Positions 7,494 through 15,658 of a DNA stretch of 44,554 nt are shown here, one piece after another. The stretch's first letter is position 1, and the number at the start of each line of letters is the position of its first letter. Position numbers and translations under genes: made by a program. Location: assembly GCA_024277995.1 (NCBI GenBank), contig JAJRUD010000016.1, forward strand, positions 1 through 44,554, written 5' to 3'. The notes under the pieces are model-generated. The model was not told the origin of the DNA. It did not search any database and saw only the letters and a list, made by a program, of their open reading frames with translations. The stretch comes from Chloroflexota bacterium. Its GTDB lineage: Bacteria; Chloroflexota; Anaerolineae; Anaerolineales; E44-bin32.

Positions 7494-8573
7494 GTGCACC
7501 TTGCCGTCAATGGTTGGCACCTGGCCACCGAACCACATGGGCTGCATGCCCTGCATCTGCTCGAAACTCTGGGGCGCCTGGCCACCGCTGGGGAAGTCCG
7601 CCTCAGCCTCTTCCACCCAGAAGGCCCTGTGCCTGCGCTTCCCGACGGTGTGGAGGCCTGGCCCATCCCCGCCGAGTCCGGTCCGCTCCATAGGCTGCAA
7701 TTCGAGCAGCGCACTTTCCCCCGGGCGGCTGCTGCATCGGGAGCGGAGTTGGTGCTGTATCCCTACGCAGCAGCGCCCCTGCGGGCGGGGCTGCCGGCCG
7801 TGGTTTGCCTCAGCCTGGAGGCACATCGCCGCCGCTCACCCTTGGAGCGGCTGCGTGAGGCGCTCGGTGTTGCTGGAATGCGCGGCGCGGCGGTGGTCCT
7901 GGCGTGTTCCGATCTGCCAGCGACCGCCGCTGCTGCGGGTCTCCCACTGGTCAGGATCCCACCCATGGTCTCGGCCGCTTTCCGCGCCACGCCTGCCGAG
8001 GGAGACGACATGGTCCTGGCTCATCATGGTCTCGAGCCGGGGTATGTGCTCTGCCTGGCGCCGCGCATCGAACAGCTTCCGCTGCTGCTGGCGGCCTGGT
8101 CGTGGGTGGAGGGTTCCATGGGGGATTCCGTCCCCCTGGTCCTCGTCGGCCTCTCCAGAGAGGCTCAGGAGGATGCGGAGGCGTGGTCGAGAAGGTTGCA
8201 CATGGACCCCGGCGCTCTGTGGTTTCTGAACGAGCCGCGGCTGGAGGACCTGCCGGGCCTGTACCGGGGTGCGACGCTTTTCCTCCATCCGGGGGAGAGC
8301 GAGACGGGCCAGGAGCTGCGCTGGGCTCTGGCGACCGGCTGCGCTATCGCCGGTGTGGAAGATCCGGCGACCGCCGCGATCGTGGAGCAGGCGGCCTATC
8401 TAACGGCACCCGGCGATGCACGATCCCTGGGATCCGCCATCCTGACGCTGCTGGTGGAAGAGGAGATGGCCGCCCTTCTGCGCAGGAAAGCTCTTCTGCG
8501 GGCCAGAGCCTACCATGGCGAAGCGCCGTTGCAGGCTTTCCTGGCCGCTCTGTGTGGGGCGGCAGGGCCGTGA
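7494..8573 (+). CDS. Glycosyltransferase family 4-like protein
   Basis: A 359-residue protein with the two-Rossmann layout of GT-B glycosyltransferases. The N-terminal half begins MHLAVNGWHL. A second half follows with the donor-domain phrase YVLCLAPRIEQLPLLLAAW, then VPLVLVG, an LEDLPGLYRGATLFLHPGES segment typical of GT4 enzymes, and ELRWALATGCAI. It would transfer a sugar from an activated donor, probably in envelope polysaccharide or glycolipid synthesis. The usual EFG or E-x7-E motif is degraded to GESETGQELRWALATG, so activity is plausible but unproven. It begins with GTG, with GGGAG about 11 bases upstream. It is divergent from the decayed exporter, so loss of a polysaccharide or lipid exporter next to a glycosyltransferase is worth noting. 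Confidence 0.7.
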   Translation: MHLAVNGWHLATEPHGLHALHLLETLGRLATAGEVRLSLFHPEGPVPALPDGVEAWPIPAESGPLHRLQFEQRTFPRAAAASGAELVLYPYAAAPLRAGLPAVVCLSLEAHRRRSPLERLREALGVAGMRGAAVVLACSDLPATAAAAGLPLVRIPPMVSAAFRATPAEGDDMVLAHHGLEPGYVLCLAPRIEQLPLLLAAWSWVEGSMGDSVPLVLVGLSREAQEDAEAWSRRLHMDPGALWFLNEPRLEDLPGLYRGATLFLHPGESETGQELRWALATGCAIAGVEDPATAAIVEQAAYLTAPGDARSLGSAILTLLVEEEMAALLRRKALLRARAYHGEAPLQAFLAALCGAAGP

Positions 8574-8687
8574 GACGGCCCGGATCAGTTGGGGGCAGGG
8601 GGTGGGAAAGTGGGGGGAGCAGGCTGCCGGCGAAGCGGGGTCAAGGCGCCTCAGCCTGGTCGGTGGCTGCGCAGGCGTCGTAAAGGT

Positions 8688-8726
8688 GGCGGCCGCCCCC
8701 CGGTGGGGAGGCGGGAGACGGCCGCC
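8688..8726. terminator. Possible bidirectional terminator hairpin
   Basis: The inverted repeat GGCGGCCG / CGGCCGCC, with a 23-base GC-rich loop, lies between the convergent glycosyltransferase and small membrane protein genes. There is no T-run, so termination is inferred from position only. Confidence 0.35.
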
Positions 8727-8740
8727 GCAAGCCTGACCGA

Positions 8741-9169
8741 TCAGGCCAGGAAGGGGGCGTAAACCAGAGCGGTGACGATGCCAAAGACGACGTGACCCAG
8801 GATCTGGCCCACTGCCGTCATGGGATCGCGCTGTGTCTGCGGTGGACGGGGATGTACCCGCAGCATCATTGGCATGGTGACCATCATGACGATGGCGTGT
8901 CCCGCGCCGAAGATCAAGCCCCAGTACCAATTCACTGCACCAACACCGGCGCTCCAGATCGCGGCATAGATGATGGCGAAGATAGCGCCCATCATGAAGT
9001 GCACGAGGGCGCCGATGGGGCGCGCGTTCTCCTTCTTCTCGGTGAACATCGTGCCCAGCAATCCGATGATGTCCATTTTCGGCAGGCCCATCTTAGGTGC
9101 CACAGCCATCATCATCGTCATGACCGCTGTGCCGACTAATCCGGCGATAACTGCTCCAAGGATATTCAT
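8741..9169 (-). CDS. Small four-helix membrane protein (DUF6789-like)
   Basis: A 142-residue protein with about four hydrophobic segments. A first helix starts right at the N-terminus (ILGAVIAGLVGTAVMTMMM), then ALVHFMMGAIFAIIYAAIW, a third around WGLIFGAGHAIVMMV, and a last at HVVFGIVTALVYAPF. His and Met residues sit inside the helices. I recall this composition from DUF6789-type proteins, but the assignment is by memory. Start 9169 has GGAGGAGA seven bases upstream; the longer ORF-track version is rejected. It is divergent from the ECF sigma gene and could be one of its targets. Function unknown. Confidence 0.75.
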   Translation of the reverse strand: MNILGAVIAGLVGTAVMTMMMAVAPKMGLPKMDIIGLLGTMFTEKKENARPIGALVHFMMGAIFAIIYAAIWSAGVGAVNWYWGLIFGAGHAIVMMVTMPMMLRVHPRPPQTQRDPMTAVGQILGHVVFGIVTALVYAPFLA

Positions 9170-9296
9170 GTGTTTCTCCTCCGATCGAGTGGGTATGATA
9201 GGATTTGGATGTCGTGGTTCGTCCCCACAACCCATAGACGCAGCGCGAGCGTTTCTTCTTACCTCTCTTCGATGCGAGCAGTGAGCCGGGGGTGCG

Positions 9297-9932
9297 ATGG
9301 CCAATGTCCGTAGCAATGAGTCCTGGCTGCAGGATCTGGCGCAGCCGGGGCCGGCGCGGGAAACTGCGCTGGCCGAACTGCGCCGCGTCTTGCTGCGGGG
9401 ATTGCCCTACGCATTGGCCTCGTGGCTGCCATCCAGCGACCCGCAATTCGACAGCTTTGTTGATGAGGTGATCCAGGATACGCTGGTCCGGGTCCTGGAT
9501 CGGCTTGATTCCTTTGAAGGTCGCAGCCGTTTCACTACCTGGGTACAGAAGATCGCGGTGCGTATTGCACTCAGCGAATTGCGCCGCAAGCGCTGGCGGG
9601 ACGTCTCGCTGGACGGCCTGCTGGAGGTGAGCGGCGAGTCGGGGTTGGGGTTGATGACTGACCCCGCGCCGGGGCCGGAGGCGGCCGTCGAGCGTTCCGA
9701 CGTGATGGCGCGCGTGTGGCGTATCGTGGAGGAGGAACTGACCGATAAGCAGCGCGCCATGCTGGTCGCCACCCGGCTGCACGGCATGCCGCTGGAAGAA
9801 GCAGCACGCCGCATGGACACCAACCGCAACGCGCTTTACAAGCTGCTCCACGACGCGCGCCGAAGGCTGAAGAAACGCCTGGGAGCCGAGGGGCTCAGCG
9901 TGGCGGACGTGCTGGCAGCCTTCGAGGATTAG
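9297..9932 (+). CDS. ECF-type RNA polymerase sigma-70 family factor
   Basis: A 211-residue sigma factor with only regions 2 and 4. Region 2 includes FVDEVIQDTLVRVLDRLDSF, with the core-binding and -10 recognition stretch RFTTWVQKIAVRIALSELRR. Region 4 is a helix-turn-helix, LTDKQRAMLVATRLHGMPLE then EAARRMDTNRNALYKLLHDA, which reads the -35 element. It would redirect RNA polymerase in response to a signal released from its anti-sigma partner. The following gene encodes a short protein with zinc-finger-like Cys/His residues and is the likely partner. The gap to it is 135 bases, longer than usual for a strictly coupled pair. Confidence 0.93.
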   Translation: MANVRSNESWLQDLAQPGPARETALAELRRVLLRGLPYALASWLPSSDPQFDSFVDEVIQDTLVRVLDRLDSFEGRSRFTTWVQKIAVRIALSELRRKRWRDVSLDGLLEVSGESGLGLMTDPAPGPEAAVERSDVMARVWRIVEEELTDKQRAMLVATRLHGMPLEEAARRMDTNRNALYKLLHDARRRLKKRLGAEGLSVADVLAAFED

Positions 9933-10067
9933 GGGCCAGCAGAGGTGTCTCCTGGGATGATCCCCTGCCGCGCCGATGCAGGGGTCTCGGGGCCAGGCTG
10001 TGCGATCTGGGTCTGTGAAGTAAGGTTAGCCCCACCGGCAGCGTCAGGTGAGTAGGATGAGTATGCC

Positions 10068-10316
10068 ATGATGCCAAAGTCAAAAGGGATCTTGAAGCGC
10101 TTGATGGAGCAGATCGAGCGGACGCAGGAGGTGGAATACGATTGCGGTGAGGTCCACCGCCTGCTGGACCAGTATGCCGAGCTCTGTCTTGAGCAGGGTG
10201 AGGATGCCCGGAACTTGATGCCGCTGGTGCGGCAGCACCTGGAGCTGTGCCCTGATTGCAAGGAGGAATTGGACGCCCTGCTGCGAGCCTTGGAAGCGAC
10301 CCAGGACGAAACCTAG
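10068..10316 (+). CDS. Putative zinc-finger anti-sigma factor
   Basis: An 82-residue soluble protein. After a basic N-terminus it has CGEVHRLLDQYAEL and then HLELCPDCKEELDALL, that is, a His followed by a CxxC motif. This resembles the zf-HC2 anti-sigma zinc-binding domain, in which H and two C residues bind Zn and the helices grip the sigma factor. There is no membrane helix, so it would be a cytoplasmic, ZAS-type regulator, possibly redox-sensitive. Two ATGs are adjacent (10068, 10071), with a weak AGGATGAG upstream. Its placement after the ECF sigma gene supports the role, and a terminator follows. Confidence 0.75.
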   Translation: MMPKSKGILKRLMEQIERTQEVEYDCGEVHRLLDQYAELCLEQGEDARNLMPLVRQHLELCPDCKEELDALLRALEATQDET

Positions 10317-10344
10317 CCGAGCCGTTCTAAAGCCGCAGGCCCCT

Positions 10345-10369
10345 GGCCCCGCAGATCGCGGGGCCTTTT
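10345..10369 (+). terminator. Terminator after the sigma/anti-sigma pair
   Basis: Stem GGCCCCGC / GCGGGGCC with loop AGATC followed by TTTT, located 29 bases after the anti-sigma stop codon. Confidence 0.8.
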
Positions 10370-10390
10370 CGTTCTTCATGCCTCGGCGGC

Positions 10391-10408
10391 CCTTCGGCAG
10401 GCTCAGGG
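10391..10408 (+). repeat. Degenerate half-copy of the dispersed palindromic repeat
   Basis: CCTTCGGCAGGCTCAGGG differs by one base from the left arm CCTTCGACAGGCTCAGG of the full palindrome at 35072-35126. No second arm is present nearby. Confidence 0.55.
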
Positions 10409-10424
10409 TTTCTCCCCGGTCGGC

Positions 10425-10544
10425 ATGGGTCCGGGTTTGCTGACCATCACCGTGGCTTTGACAGTCATCCTCGGCACGCTGCGCCTGCAGGCCGGGCTGC
10501 TGGTGGGCTTCTATCGGAGCGAGACCGGGCGGGTGCAAGGGTAA
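10425..10544 (+). CDS. Possible 39-residue single-helix membrane peptide
   Basis: The ORF begins MGPGLLTITVALTVILGTLR and ends GFYRSETGRVQG, so it has one hydrophobic helix and a polar tail. It is too short for the ORF track. It lacks a clear ribosome binding site and begins inside the repeat-derived sequence, so it may be a remnant of a larger membrane protein gene. Confidence 0.25.
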   Translation: MGPGLLTITVALTVILGTLRLQAGLLVGFYRSETGRVQG

Positions 10545-10845
10545 GGATTGCGACCCCCGCTGCGTCCATATGGTGGACGCAGAAGGCGGCGTTCTCTCCT
10601 CCTCCTGGAGCCCCGGGGACATCAATCTCCGGGGCTCTGACGTGGATTGCCTGCAAGCGGCGCAAGGCCTGTCCGGCAGTGTGGCATTGGGCGTATCATT
10701 CATTCACCCCGGCCGCTTGGTGGTGAGCGTCGCATGGAGGCCGGGGCGAGAAGGTGGCAATGGCCAGAGAGCGCGAGCGGGAGCAGTGCGTCATGCTGAA
10801 CAGGGCGAGGGTCTGTCCGCATGACTATCTCAGGGAGGTGAGCTA

Positions 10846-11595
10846 GTGATCGAGGCGTTGATCTTCGATTTGGATGGGACCCTGGTGCAGACGGAGCGCC
10901 TGAAGGCGCTTTCCTATGCGCGGGCGGCGATCGAGCTGCGACCGGGAGCGGTCGACGAGGACGAGGTGCTGGCGGCCTTCAAGCAGGTCGTGGGGCGCTC
11001 GCGGCAGGAGGTGGCTGAGGCCTTGTTGAAGCGCTTCGGCCTGCAGGAGGCGGCGCGGGCGCGCGTGGCGCAGTACGGCGTGCACGAGCCCTGGCAGGCC
11101 TTCGTCCAGATAAGGCTGGGTTATTACCATGCGATGCTCAAGGATCCGCAGGTGTTATTGGCCGACCAATGGCCGCACAACATAGCGCTGCTGCAGGTGG
11201 CCCGCCGGGCAGGCTGCAAGGTGGCGCTGGTGACGATGTCCACATGCGTGCAGGCCAGGCACGTGCTGGAAGCGCTGAAACTGGGGGATGCCTTCGACTT
11301 CGTGGCGACGCGCGATGACGTGGAGATGGGCAAGCCGGACCCCGAGATCTATCGTCTGGCCCTGCAGGCCCTGAAGGTTCCTGCCGATCGGGCAGTGGCC
11401 ATCGAGGACTCCCCCGTCGGCGTCCGGGCGGCGTTGGCCGCCGGGGTGCACGTGGTGGCGGTGGCCACGCCCTTCACGCGTGACGGTCTGCACGCGCTGC
11501 ATTCGCTGCCGCCGGAATGGATCGTGGACGAAGCGGACGCGCTGCCACGGGTGGTGGAGCGCATGGTTGAACATCAGGTCCATCATGGGGGTTAG
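10846..11595 (+). CDS. HAD superfamily hydrolase (beta-phosphoglucomutase-like subfamily)
   Basis: A 249-residue phosphatase or phosphomutase. Motif I is FDLDGTLVQTE (nucleophile Asp and acid Asp), motif II is the VTMST serine/threonine region, motif III is the GKPDPEIYRLAL lysine, and motif IV is AIEDSPVGVRAALAAG. The helical cap inserted after motif I is subclass I. It would act on a small sugar phosphate or similar; the substrate is not predictable. It starts with GTG at 10846, with a strong GGGAGGTGAG upstream. It is convergent with the cation efflux gene. Confidence 0.9.
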   Translation: MIEALIFDLDGTLVQTERLKALSYARAAIELRPGAVDEDEVLAAFKQVVGRSRQEVAEALLKRFGLQEAARARVAQYGVHEPWQAFVQIRLGYYHAMLKDPQVLLADQWPHNIALLQVARRAGCKVALVTMSTCVQARHVLEALKLGDAFDFVATRDDVEMGKPDPEIYRLALQALKVPADRAVAIEDSPVGVRAALAAGVHVVAVATPFTRDGLHALHSLPPEWIVDEADALPRVVERMVEHQVHHGG

Positions 11596-11670
11596 GGCCG
11601 AGGGAGAAGCGGAAGCGCCGCGCGCTGGCTCGAGTGCGCCGCGGCCGTTTCCGTGCCTGCGGCGGGTCCT

Positions 11671-12669
11671 TCACTCGGGTGGGAAGTCGCCTGCCGGGGT
11701 GGGGTGGTGGCCTTCGCCGGAGGCGCTGGGCGGGTCCACGTGCACCGTGGCTGAGGTCAGGTAGGGCAGGTGGCGCAGGAGCTGGTCGCAGATCTGCTGG
11801 GCGATGTGATGCCCCTGTTCCACCGTCAGGCCGGCCGGTACGGTGACGTTGAGCTCGGCGTGCATGCGGTGGCCCAGCCAGCGCACGCGCACTTCGGAGA
11901 CCTGGAGTGCACCCTGTACGTGCCCTGCGGCGTGGTGGATCTCATCCACCACCTCAGGGTCCACGCCGTCCAGCAGGCGCGTGAACACGGAGCGACCGGT
12001 TTCCCAGGCGATGCGCAAGATAGCCAGGGTGATGAGCAGCCCGGCGATGGGATCTGCCAGCGGGTAGCCGAGCCAGACGCCGGCTGTGCCGGCCAGCACA
12101 GCCAGGCTGGTGATGCCGTCCACCCGGGCGTGATAGCCGTCGGCGACCAGCGCGGCGCTGCCGATCTGCTTGCCGACCCGGATGCGGTAGAGAGCCACGG
12201 CCTCATTGCCCAGAAAACCGATGACGGAGGCCAGAGCCACGACCCACAGATGCCTGACCGGCTGCGGCTCGCGCAGGCGCTGGAAGGACTGGTAGCCGGC
12301 CAGCGCCGCGCTGGCCAGGATGGCGAGCAGGATGATCAGGCCGGCCATGTCTTCCAGCCGGCCGTAGCCGTAGGTGAAGCGCTTGCTGGGTTTCAGCTGC
12401 CCCAGGCGGAAGGCGATCCACAGCGGGATGGCGGTGAAGGCGTCTCCCAGGTTGTGAATGGTGTCCGCCAGCAGGGCCACGCTGCCCGAGAGCACGGCGA
12501 TGATGACCTGCAGCAGGGCGGTGGCCAGCAATCCCAGCAGCGAAACACGCACGGCCCGCATGCCGCGCACCGAAGAGAGCAGCGCGGGTTCGACGGCGCC
12601 GTGGCTGTGCCGGACGCGCGCGTGGGACAGGGGGCCGTGCTCGTGGTGCTCGTCGTGGGGGGCTGCCAT
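11671..12669 (-). CDS. Cation diffusion facilitator (CDF) family metal efflux transporter
   Basis: A 332-residue transporter that should export divalent metals such as Zn, Co, Fe or Mn in exchange for protons. Features in order: a His-rich cytoplasmic N-terminus (HDEHHEHGPLSHARVRHSHG), six membrane helices with the metal-site motifs HNLGD in TM2 and HARVD in TM5, and a C-terminal cytoplasmic ferredoxin-like domain (EVRVRWLGHRMHAELNVTVP) with extra His residues. H..D motifs at both membrane positions suggest zinc/cadmium-type selectivity in the CDF scheme. It is the last gene of the minus-strand run, 16 bases after the acetyltransferase gene. Confidence 0.93.
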   Translation of the reverse strand: MAAPHDEHHEHGPLSHARVRHSHGAVEPALLSSVRGMRAVRVSLLGLLATALLQVIIAVLSGSVALLADTIHNLGDAFTAIPLWIAFRLGQLKPSKRFTYGYGRLEDMAGLIILLAILASAALAGYQSFQRLREPQPVRHLWVVALASVIGFLGNEAVALYRIRVGKQIGSAALVADGYHARVDGITSLAVLAGTAGVWLGYPLADPIAGLLITLAILRIAWETGRSVFTRLLDGVDPEVVDEIHHAAGHVQGALQVSEVRVRWLGHRMHAELNVTVPAGLTVEQGHHIAQQICDQLLRHLPYLTSATVHVDPPSASGEGHHPTPAGDFPPE

Positions 12670-12685
12670 CTATGCCTTTCCCGGT

Positions 12686-13531
12686 TCAGGGGGCAGCGCA
12701 GCGCCTGAGGCGACGGTGGGTCTGCATCCAATCCACGGCGAAGTCCACCAGGGGGCGCTGCGGCATCAACATGGCCTCCCCAACGCCTGCTCTTCCCCGC
12801 TGCACCAGGCCCGTCTGCTGGGCGAAAGCCTCGCCGATGAGGGGAAAATCATCGCTCTCCAGGTCGAGGTCTTCGAAGATCATCCAGCGCCTTTCGCCCT
12901 GGATCGTGACCGGCGCGCCGACCTGGATGGTGCTCTTCCCTGGGAATCGAGCGCGGTGCTCGGCCAGGTGGAGCGAGGTGTTGCTCTCGTGCCCCACGCC
13001 CAGCAGCAGGACCCACGCCTCGGCCAGGTAGAGACGCGCCAGCGGGGAGCCCTCTCCCAGGCCGTTGGCCAGGGGATGCGGCTCCAGGATCGAGGGTGCG
13101 CCCGGGCCCCGGGCGGCGAAGGAAACCTGTGGGTGCGAGCTGCGCTGGACGCCGCCCTGCTTGCGGAAGCATTCGGGGATCGCGCCCATGCCGCGCGTGG
13201 GGGTCAGATCGGGATCGAAAGGTGGCATGGTCTCGCGGATGGTCTCCCACCACGTTTCGGGGACCGGCGGGTTTTCCCAGCTGGCCGGATCCGACAGGTC
13301 GCCGGAGTGGGTGGGCATCACCAGCGTCCCTTGTGGGCCGAGCGCTGCCTCCAGCGCCAGGATCACCGCCACCGGGCCGCCGCAGACCCATCCCAGGGCG
13401 CTCAAGGAGGCGTGCACGAGCAGCGTCATGCCGCGCCTCACGCCCAGGCGCTCCAGATCCTCGCGCAGATGGGTCTGCGTGATGGGGCCTTCCCGGGATC
13501 GCTGGATCGCGTCGGCCTCGGGCATGGGCAT
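12686..13531 (-). CDS. AAC(3)-family N-acetyltransferase
   Basis: A 281-residue member of the aminoglycoside 3-N-acetyltransferase family. The conserved [17 protein letters not shown] and [14 protein letters not shown] stretches are clear, as are [17 protein letters not shown] and its Glu/His residues. The family uses acetyl-CoA; many genomic members are not resistance enzymes. The ORF track fuses this to an upstream out-of-frame extension. The true start at 13531 overlaps the dcd stop by one base (TGATG), indicating translational coupling. The natural substrate is unknown. Confidence 0.85.
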   Translation of the reverse strand: MPMPEADAIQRSREGPITQTHLREDLERLGVRRGMTLLVHASLSALGWVCGGPVAVILALEAALGPQGTLVMPTHSGDLSDPASWENPPVPETWWETIRETMPPFDPDLTPTRGMGAIPECFRKQGGVQRSSHPQVSFAARGPGAPSILEPHPLANGLGEGSPLARLYLAEAWVLLLGVGHESNTSLHLAEHRARFPGKSTIQVGAPVTIQGERRWMIFEDLDLESDDFPLIGEAFAQQTGLVQRGRAGVGEAMLMPQRPLVDFAVDWMQTHRRLRRCAAP

Positions 13532-14085
13532 CACAGCCTGGGAAGTTCGATCCGTTGCTGCTTCTGGTACTTGCCCTTCTTCTCGGCGTAGGAGAGCAGG
13601 CAGGGTTCGTCGGCCTCGAAGAAGAGCACCTGTGCGATGCCCTCGTTGGCGTAGATGCGGGCGGGCAGGGGCGTGGTGTTGGAGATCTCCAGGGTGACGT
13701 ATCCTTCCCATTCCGGCTCGAAAGGCGTGACGTTGACGATGATGCCGCAGCGGGCGTAGGTCGACTTGCCGACACAGATGGTGAGCACGTTGCGTGGGAT
13801 GCGGAAGTATTCCACCGTGCGTGCCAGGGCGAAGGAGTTGGGCGGGATCACGCACACCTGGCCCTTGAAATCCACCATGGAGGCTTTGTCGAAGTCCTTG
13901 GGGTCCACCACGGCGGAGAATACGTTGGTGAAGATCTTGAACTCGTCGGCGACGCGGATATCGTAGCCATACGAGGAGACCCCATAGGAGATGACGCCAT
14001 CGCGCACCTGTTCTTCGACGAAGGGATCGATCATGCCATGTTCGCGCGCCATGCGCAGGATCCAGTGGTCGGGCTTCAGGCCCAT
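13531..14085 (-). CDS. dcd: dCTP deaminase
   Basis: A 184-residue enzyme converting dCTP to dUTP for thymidylate synthesis. The family core [17 protein letters not shown], the [20 protein letters not shown] segment with the catalytic Glu region, and the C-terminal loop [12 protein letters not shown] are all present, at normal family length. AAGGAGGG lies six bases before the ATG. It is 30 bases downstream of the FAH-family gene and overlaps the acetyltransferase start. It could be the monofunctional or the bifunctional (dUTPase-coupled) form; the sequence alone does not settle this. Confidence 0.93.
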   Translation of the reverse strand: MGLKPDHWILRMAREHGMIDPFVEEQVRDGVISYGVSSYGYDIRVADEFKIFTNVFSAVVDPKDFDKASMVDFKGQVCVIPPNSFALARTVEYFRIPRNVLTICVGKSTYARCGIIVNVTPFEPEWEGYVTLEISNTTPLPARIYANEGIAQVLFFEADEPCLLSYAEKKGKYQKQQRIELPRL

Positions 14086-14115
14086 GAGTACCCTCCTTGG
14101 TGTGTGATGCGTCCT

Positions 14116-14892
14116 TCAGCGCCCATGCGGGTCGGATTGGACGGGGTTGGTGAGCGTCCCCAGGCCCTCGATTTCCACGCTGACCTCGTCGCCTTCGACC
14201 AGCAGCCCGACGCCGGCCGGCGTGCCGGTGAGGATCACGTCTCCCGGCTCGAGGGTCATGATCGAAGAGATGAAAGCCAGCAGTTGGGGAACGGGGAAAA
14301 TCATATCGCGCGTCGAAGCCATCTGGCGCATCTGGCCGTTGACCGAGCAGGTGATCAGCACGTCGGCCGGGTCCAGCTCGGTCTCGATCCAGGGGCCCAG
14401 CGGGCAGAAGGTGTCGAAGCCTTTGCCGCGCGTCCACTGACCGTCGCGGAATTGCAGGTCGCGCGCCGTCACATCATTGGCGGCGGTGTAACCGAGGATG
14501 TAGTCGCCTGCCTGCTCCGGCGCGATCCAGCGCGTACGTGCTCCGATGACCACGGCCAATTCTGCTTCGTGCTCCACGCGTTGGGACTGAGGCGGCAGCA
14601 GGATGGGTTGGCCGGGGCCGATGACGGCGCTGGGGGGCTTCAGGAACAGCAGGGGGATCTCAGGGACTTCAGCGTCATGTTCGTCTGCGTGGGCCGCATA
14701 ATTGCGCCCCACGCAGACGATCTTGCCAGGGCTGACGGGGTTCAGCAGGTGAACCTCCTGCAGTGGACGCGCGGCCTCCTCGCGTCGGAACTCGCCGAAG
14801 GGTGAACCCTGCAGCACGCCGACGCGATCACCTGCCAGCCATCCCCAGGTCGGCGGGTCGTCAGGACTGGTGCGAAAGCGTAGGATGCGCAT
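14116..14892 (-). CDS. Fumarylacetoacetate hydrolase (FAH) family protein
   Basis: A 258-residue protein of the FAH/HpcE-type fold. It hydrolyses or decarboxylates C-C bonds in oxo-acids (for example acylpyruvate or oxaloacetate). Metal and catalytic motifs visible are [24 protein letters not shown] (two acidic ligands) and [10 protein letters not shown]. The conserved [12 protein letters not shown] and [13 protein letters not shown] segments follow. The start at 14892 is backed by GGGGGAGG. The gene begins 32 bases inside the end of the upstream methyltransferase gene, so the two are coupled. The exact reaction is unknown. Confidence 0.9.
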   Translation of the reverse strand: MRILRFRTSPDDPPTWGWLAGDRVGVLQGSPFGEFRREEAARPLQEVHLLNPVSPGKIVCVGRNYAAHADEHDAEVPEIPLLFLKPPSAVIGPGQPILLPPQSQRVEHEAELAVVIGARTRWIAPEQAGDYILGYTAANDVTARDLQFRDGQWTRGKGFDTFCPLGPWIETELDPADVLITCSVNGQMRQMASTRDMIFPVPQLLAFISSIMTLEPGDVILTGTPAGVGLLVEGDEVSVEIEGLGTLTNPVQSDPHGR

Positions 14893-15610
14893 CTTTTCCT
14901 CCCCCGGGGTGAGAATGTCGGCCTTCTGGCCGGAAGGGCTTGCGGGCCCACGCCAGATCGTAGTCCATCTGCCATGGGTAGACGTCGATATCGCCGAGGC
15001 CCAACCGATGCAGGACCTGTGGAAATCGCCGGCGCGAGAAGGTGCGGCCGAGGATGAGCGGCGCCTGCCAGCCCACCCGATTGGTGACCAGGAGCCACCC
15101 ACCGGGGCGCAGCACGCGCACCAGCTCCTGCAGGGTCGCGTAGGGGTTCGGTGTGAACTCGAGCACCTCCAGGCAGGCGACGGCGTCGAAGGTGCTCTCG
15201 GGAAAGGGAAGCGCCCCGGCTATGGATTGTACCCAATGTGTGGCCTGTGAGGGTGTCAGTCGACGCCCGATTTCGATCATGTGCCGGGATGCTTCGGCGT
15301 TGATCAAGGTGCCTGAAAAGAGCAGGGGGTGAGTCAGGGCGCGCGCCAGGCGGCCGCTGCCCGCTCCCACGTCGAGCACCAGCGCGCCCTGCAACTGGCC
15401 GAGGGCGGCGCCGAGCGGTGCCCCCAGGAAGCGGCGCTCCCAATCCCGGTCGAACTGCTTGATGGATTCGTAGCGTCTGGCGGTGAAATCGTAGAGCCAG
15501 ATGACGACCCGCGGGCCCAAATGTGTGCCCTCACAGATCCAGAGCTCCCAGTAGGCCAGGGCGAGGAGGAGCGCTCCACCGATGAGCAGAAACCATCCCA
15601 AGGGTTGCAC
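14861..15610 (-). CDS. Membrane-anchored class I SAM-dependent methyltransferase
   Basis: A 249-residue protein. An N-terminal hydrophobic helix ([17 protein letters not shown]) is followed by a Rossmann methyltransferase domain. The domain has motif [17 protein letters not shown], an acidic motif II (INAEAS), [12 protein letters not shown], and [15 protein letters not shown]. The substrate is unknown; a lipid or quinone-like membrane compound is suggested by the anchor. It begins with GTG and has a weak ribosome binding site. A hairpin (15620-15638) separates it from rpiR. It overlaps the FAH-family gene. Confidence 0.85.
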   Translation of the reverse strand: MQPLGWFLLIGGALLLALAYWELWICEGTHLGPRVVIWLYDFTARRYESIKQFDRDWERRFLGAPLGAALGQLQGALVLDVGAGSGRLARALTHPLLFSGTLINAEASRHMIEIGRRLTPSQATHWVQSIAGALPFPESTFDAVACLEVLEFTPNPYATLQELVRVLRPGGWLLVTNRVGWQAPLILGRTFSRRRFPQVLHRLGLGDIDVYPWQMDYDLAWARKPFRPEGRHSHPGGGKDAHPTLSHQS

Positions 15611-15619
15611 CAGGCAGGA

Positions 15620-15638
15620 CGCCGACCCCGGGTCGGCG
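15620..15638. other. Hairpin between rpiR-like and methyltransferase genes
   Basis: A perfect 8-bp stem CGCCGACC / GGTCGGCG with a CCG loop lies just before the methyltransferase start. No T-run follows on either strand, so it may tune translation or mRNA stability rather than terminate. Confidence 0.4.
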
Positions 15639-15658
15639 CTACGTTGAACTTCGGGGCA

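Larger units (their letters stand above)
10317..10845. other. 529-bp intergenic region with hairpins and a half-repeat
   Basis: Beyond the terminator, this stretch holds a degenerate half of the TTCGACAGGCTCAGG-type repeat (10391-10408). It also holds a 39-codon ORF (listed separately). There is a 9-bp hairpin CTGCGTCCA / TGGACGCAG at 10560-10582 and a second 9-bp hairpin GAGCCCCGG / CCGGGGCTC at 10608-10637. I see no known riboswitch or RNA family, and no strong promoter for the HAD gene. Confidence 0.5.

Noticed and set aside
13532-14437. N-terminal extension of the acetyltransferase ORF
   Set aside because: The upstream 300 codons are the wrong frame of dcd and the FAH-family gene; the true start overlaps the dcd stop.
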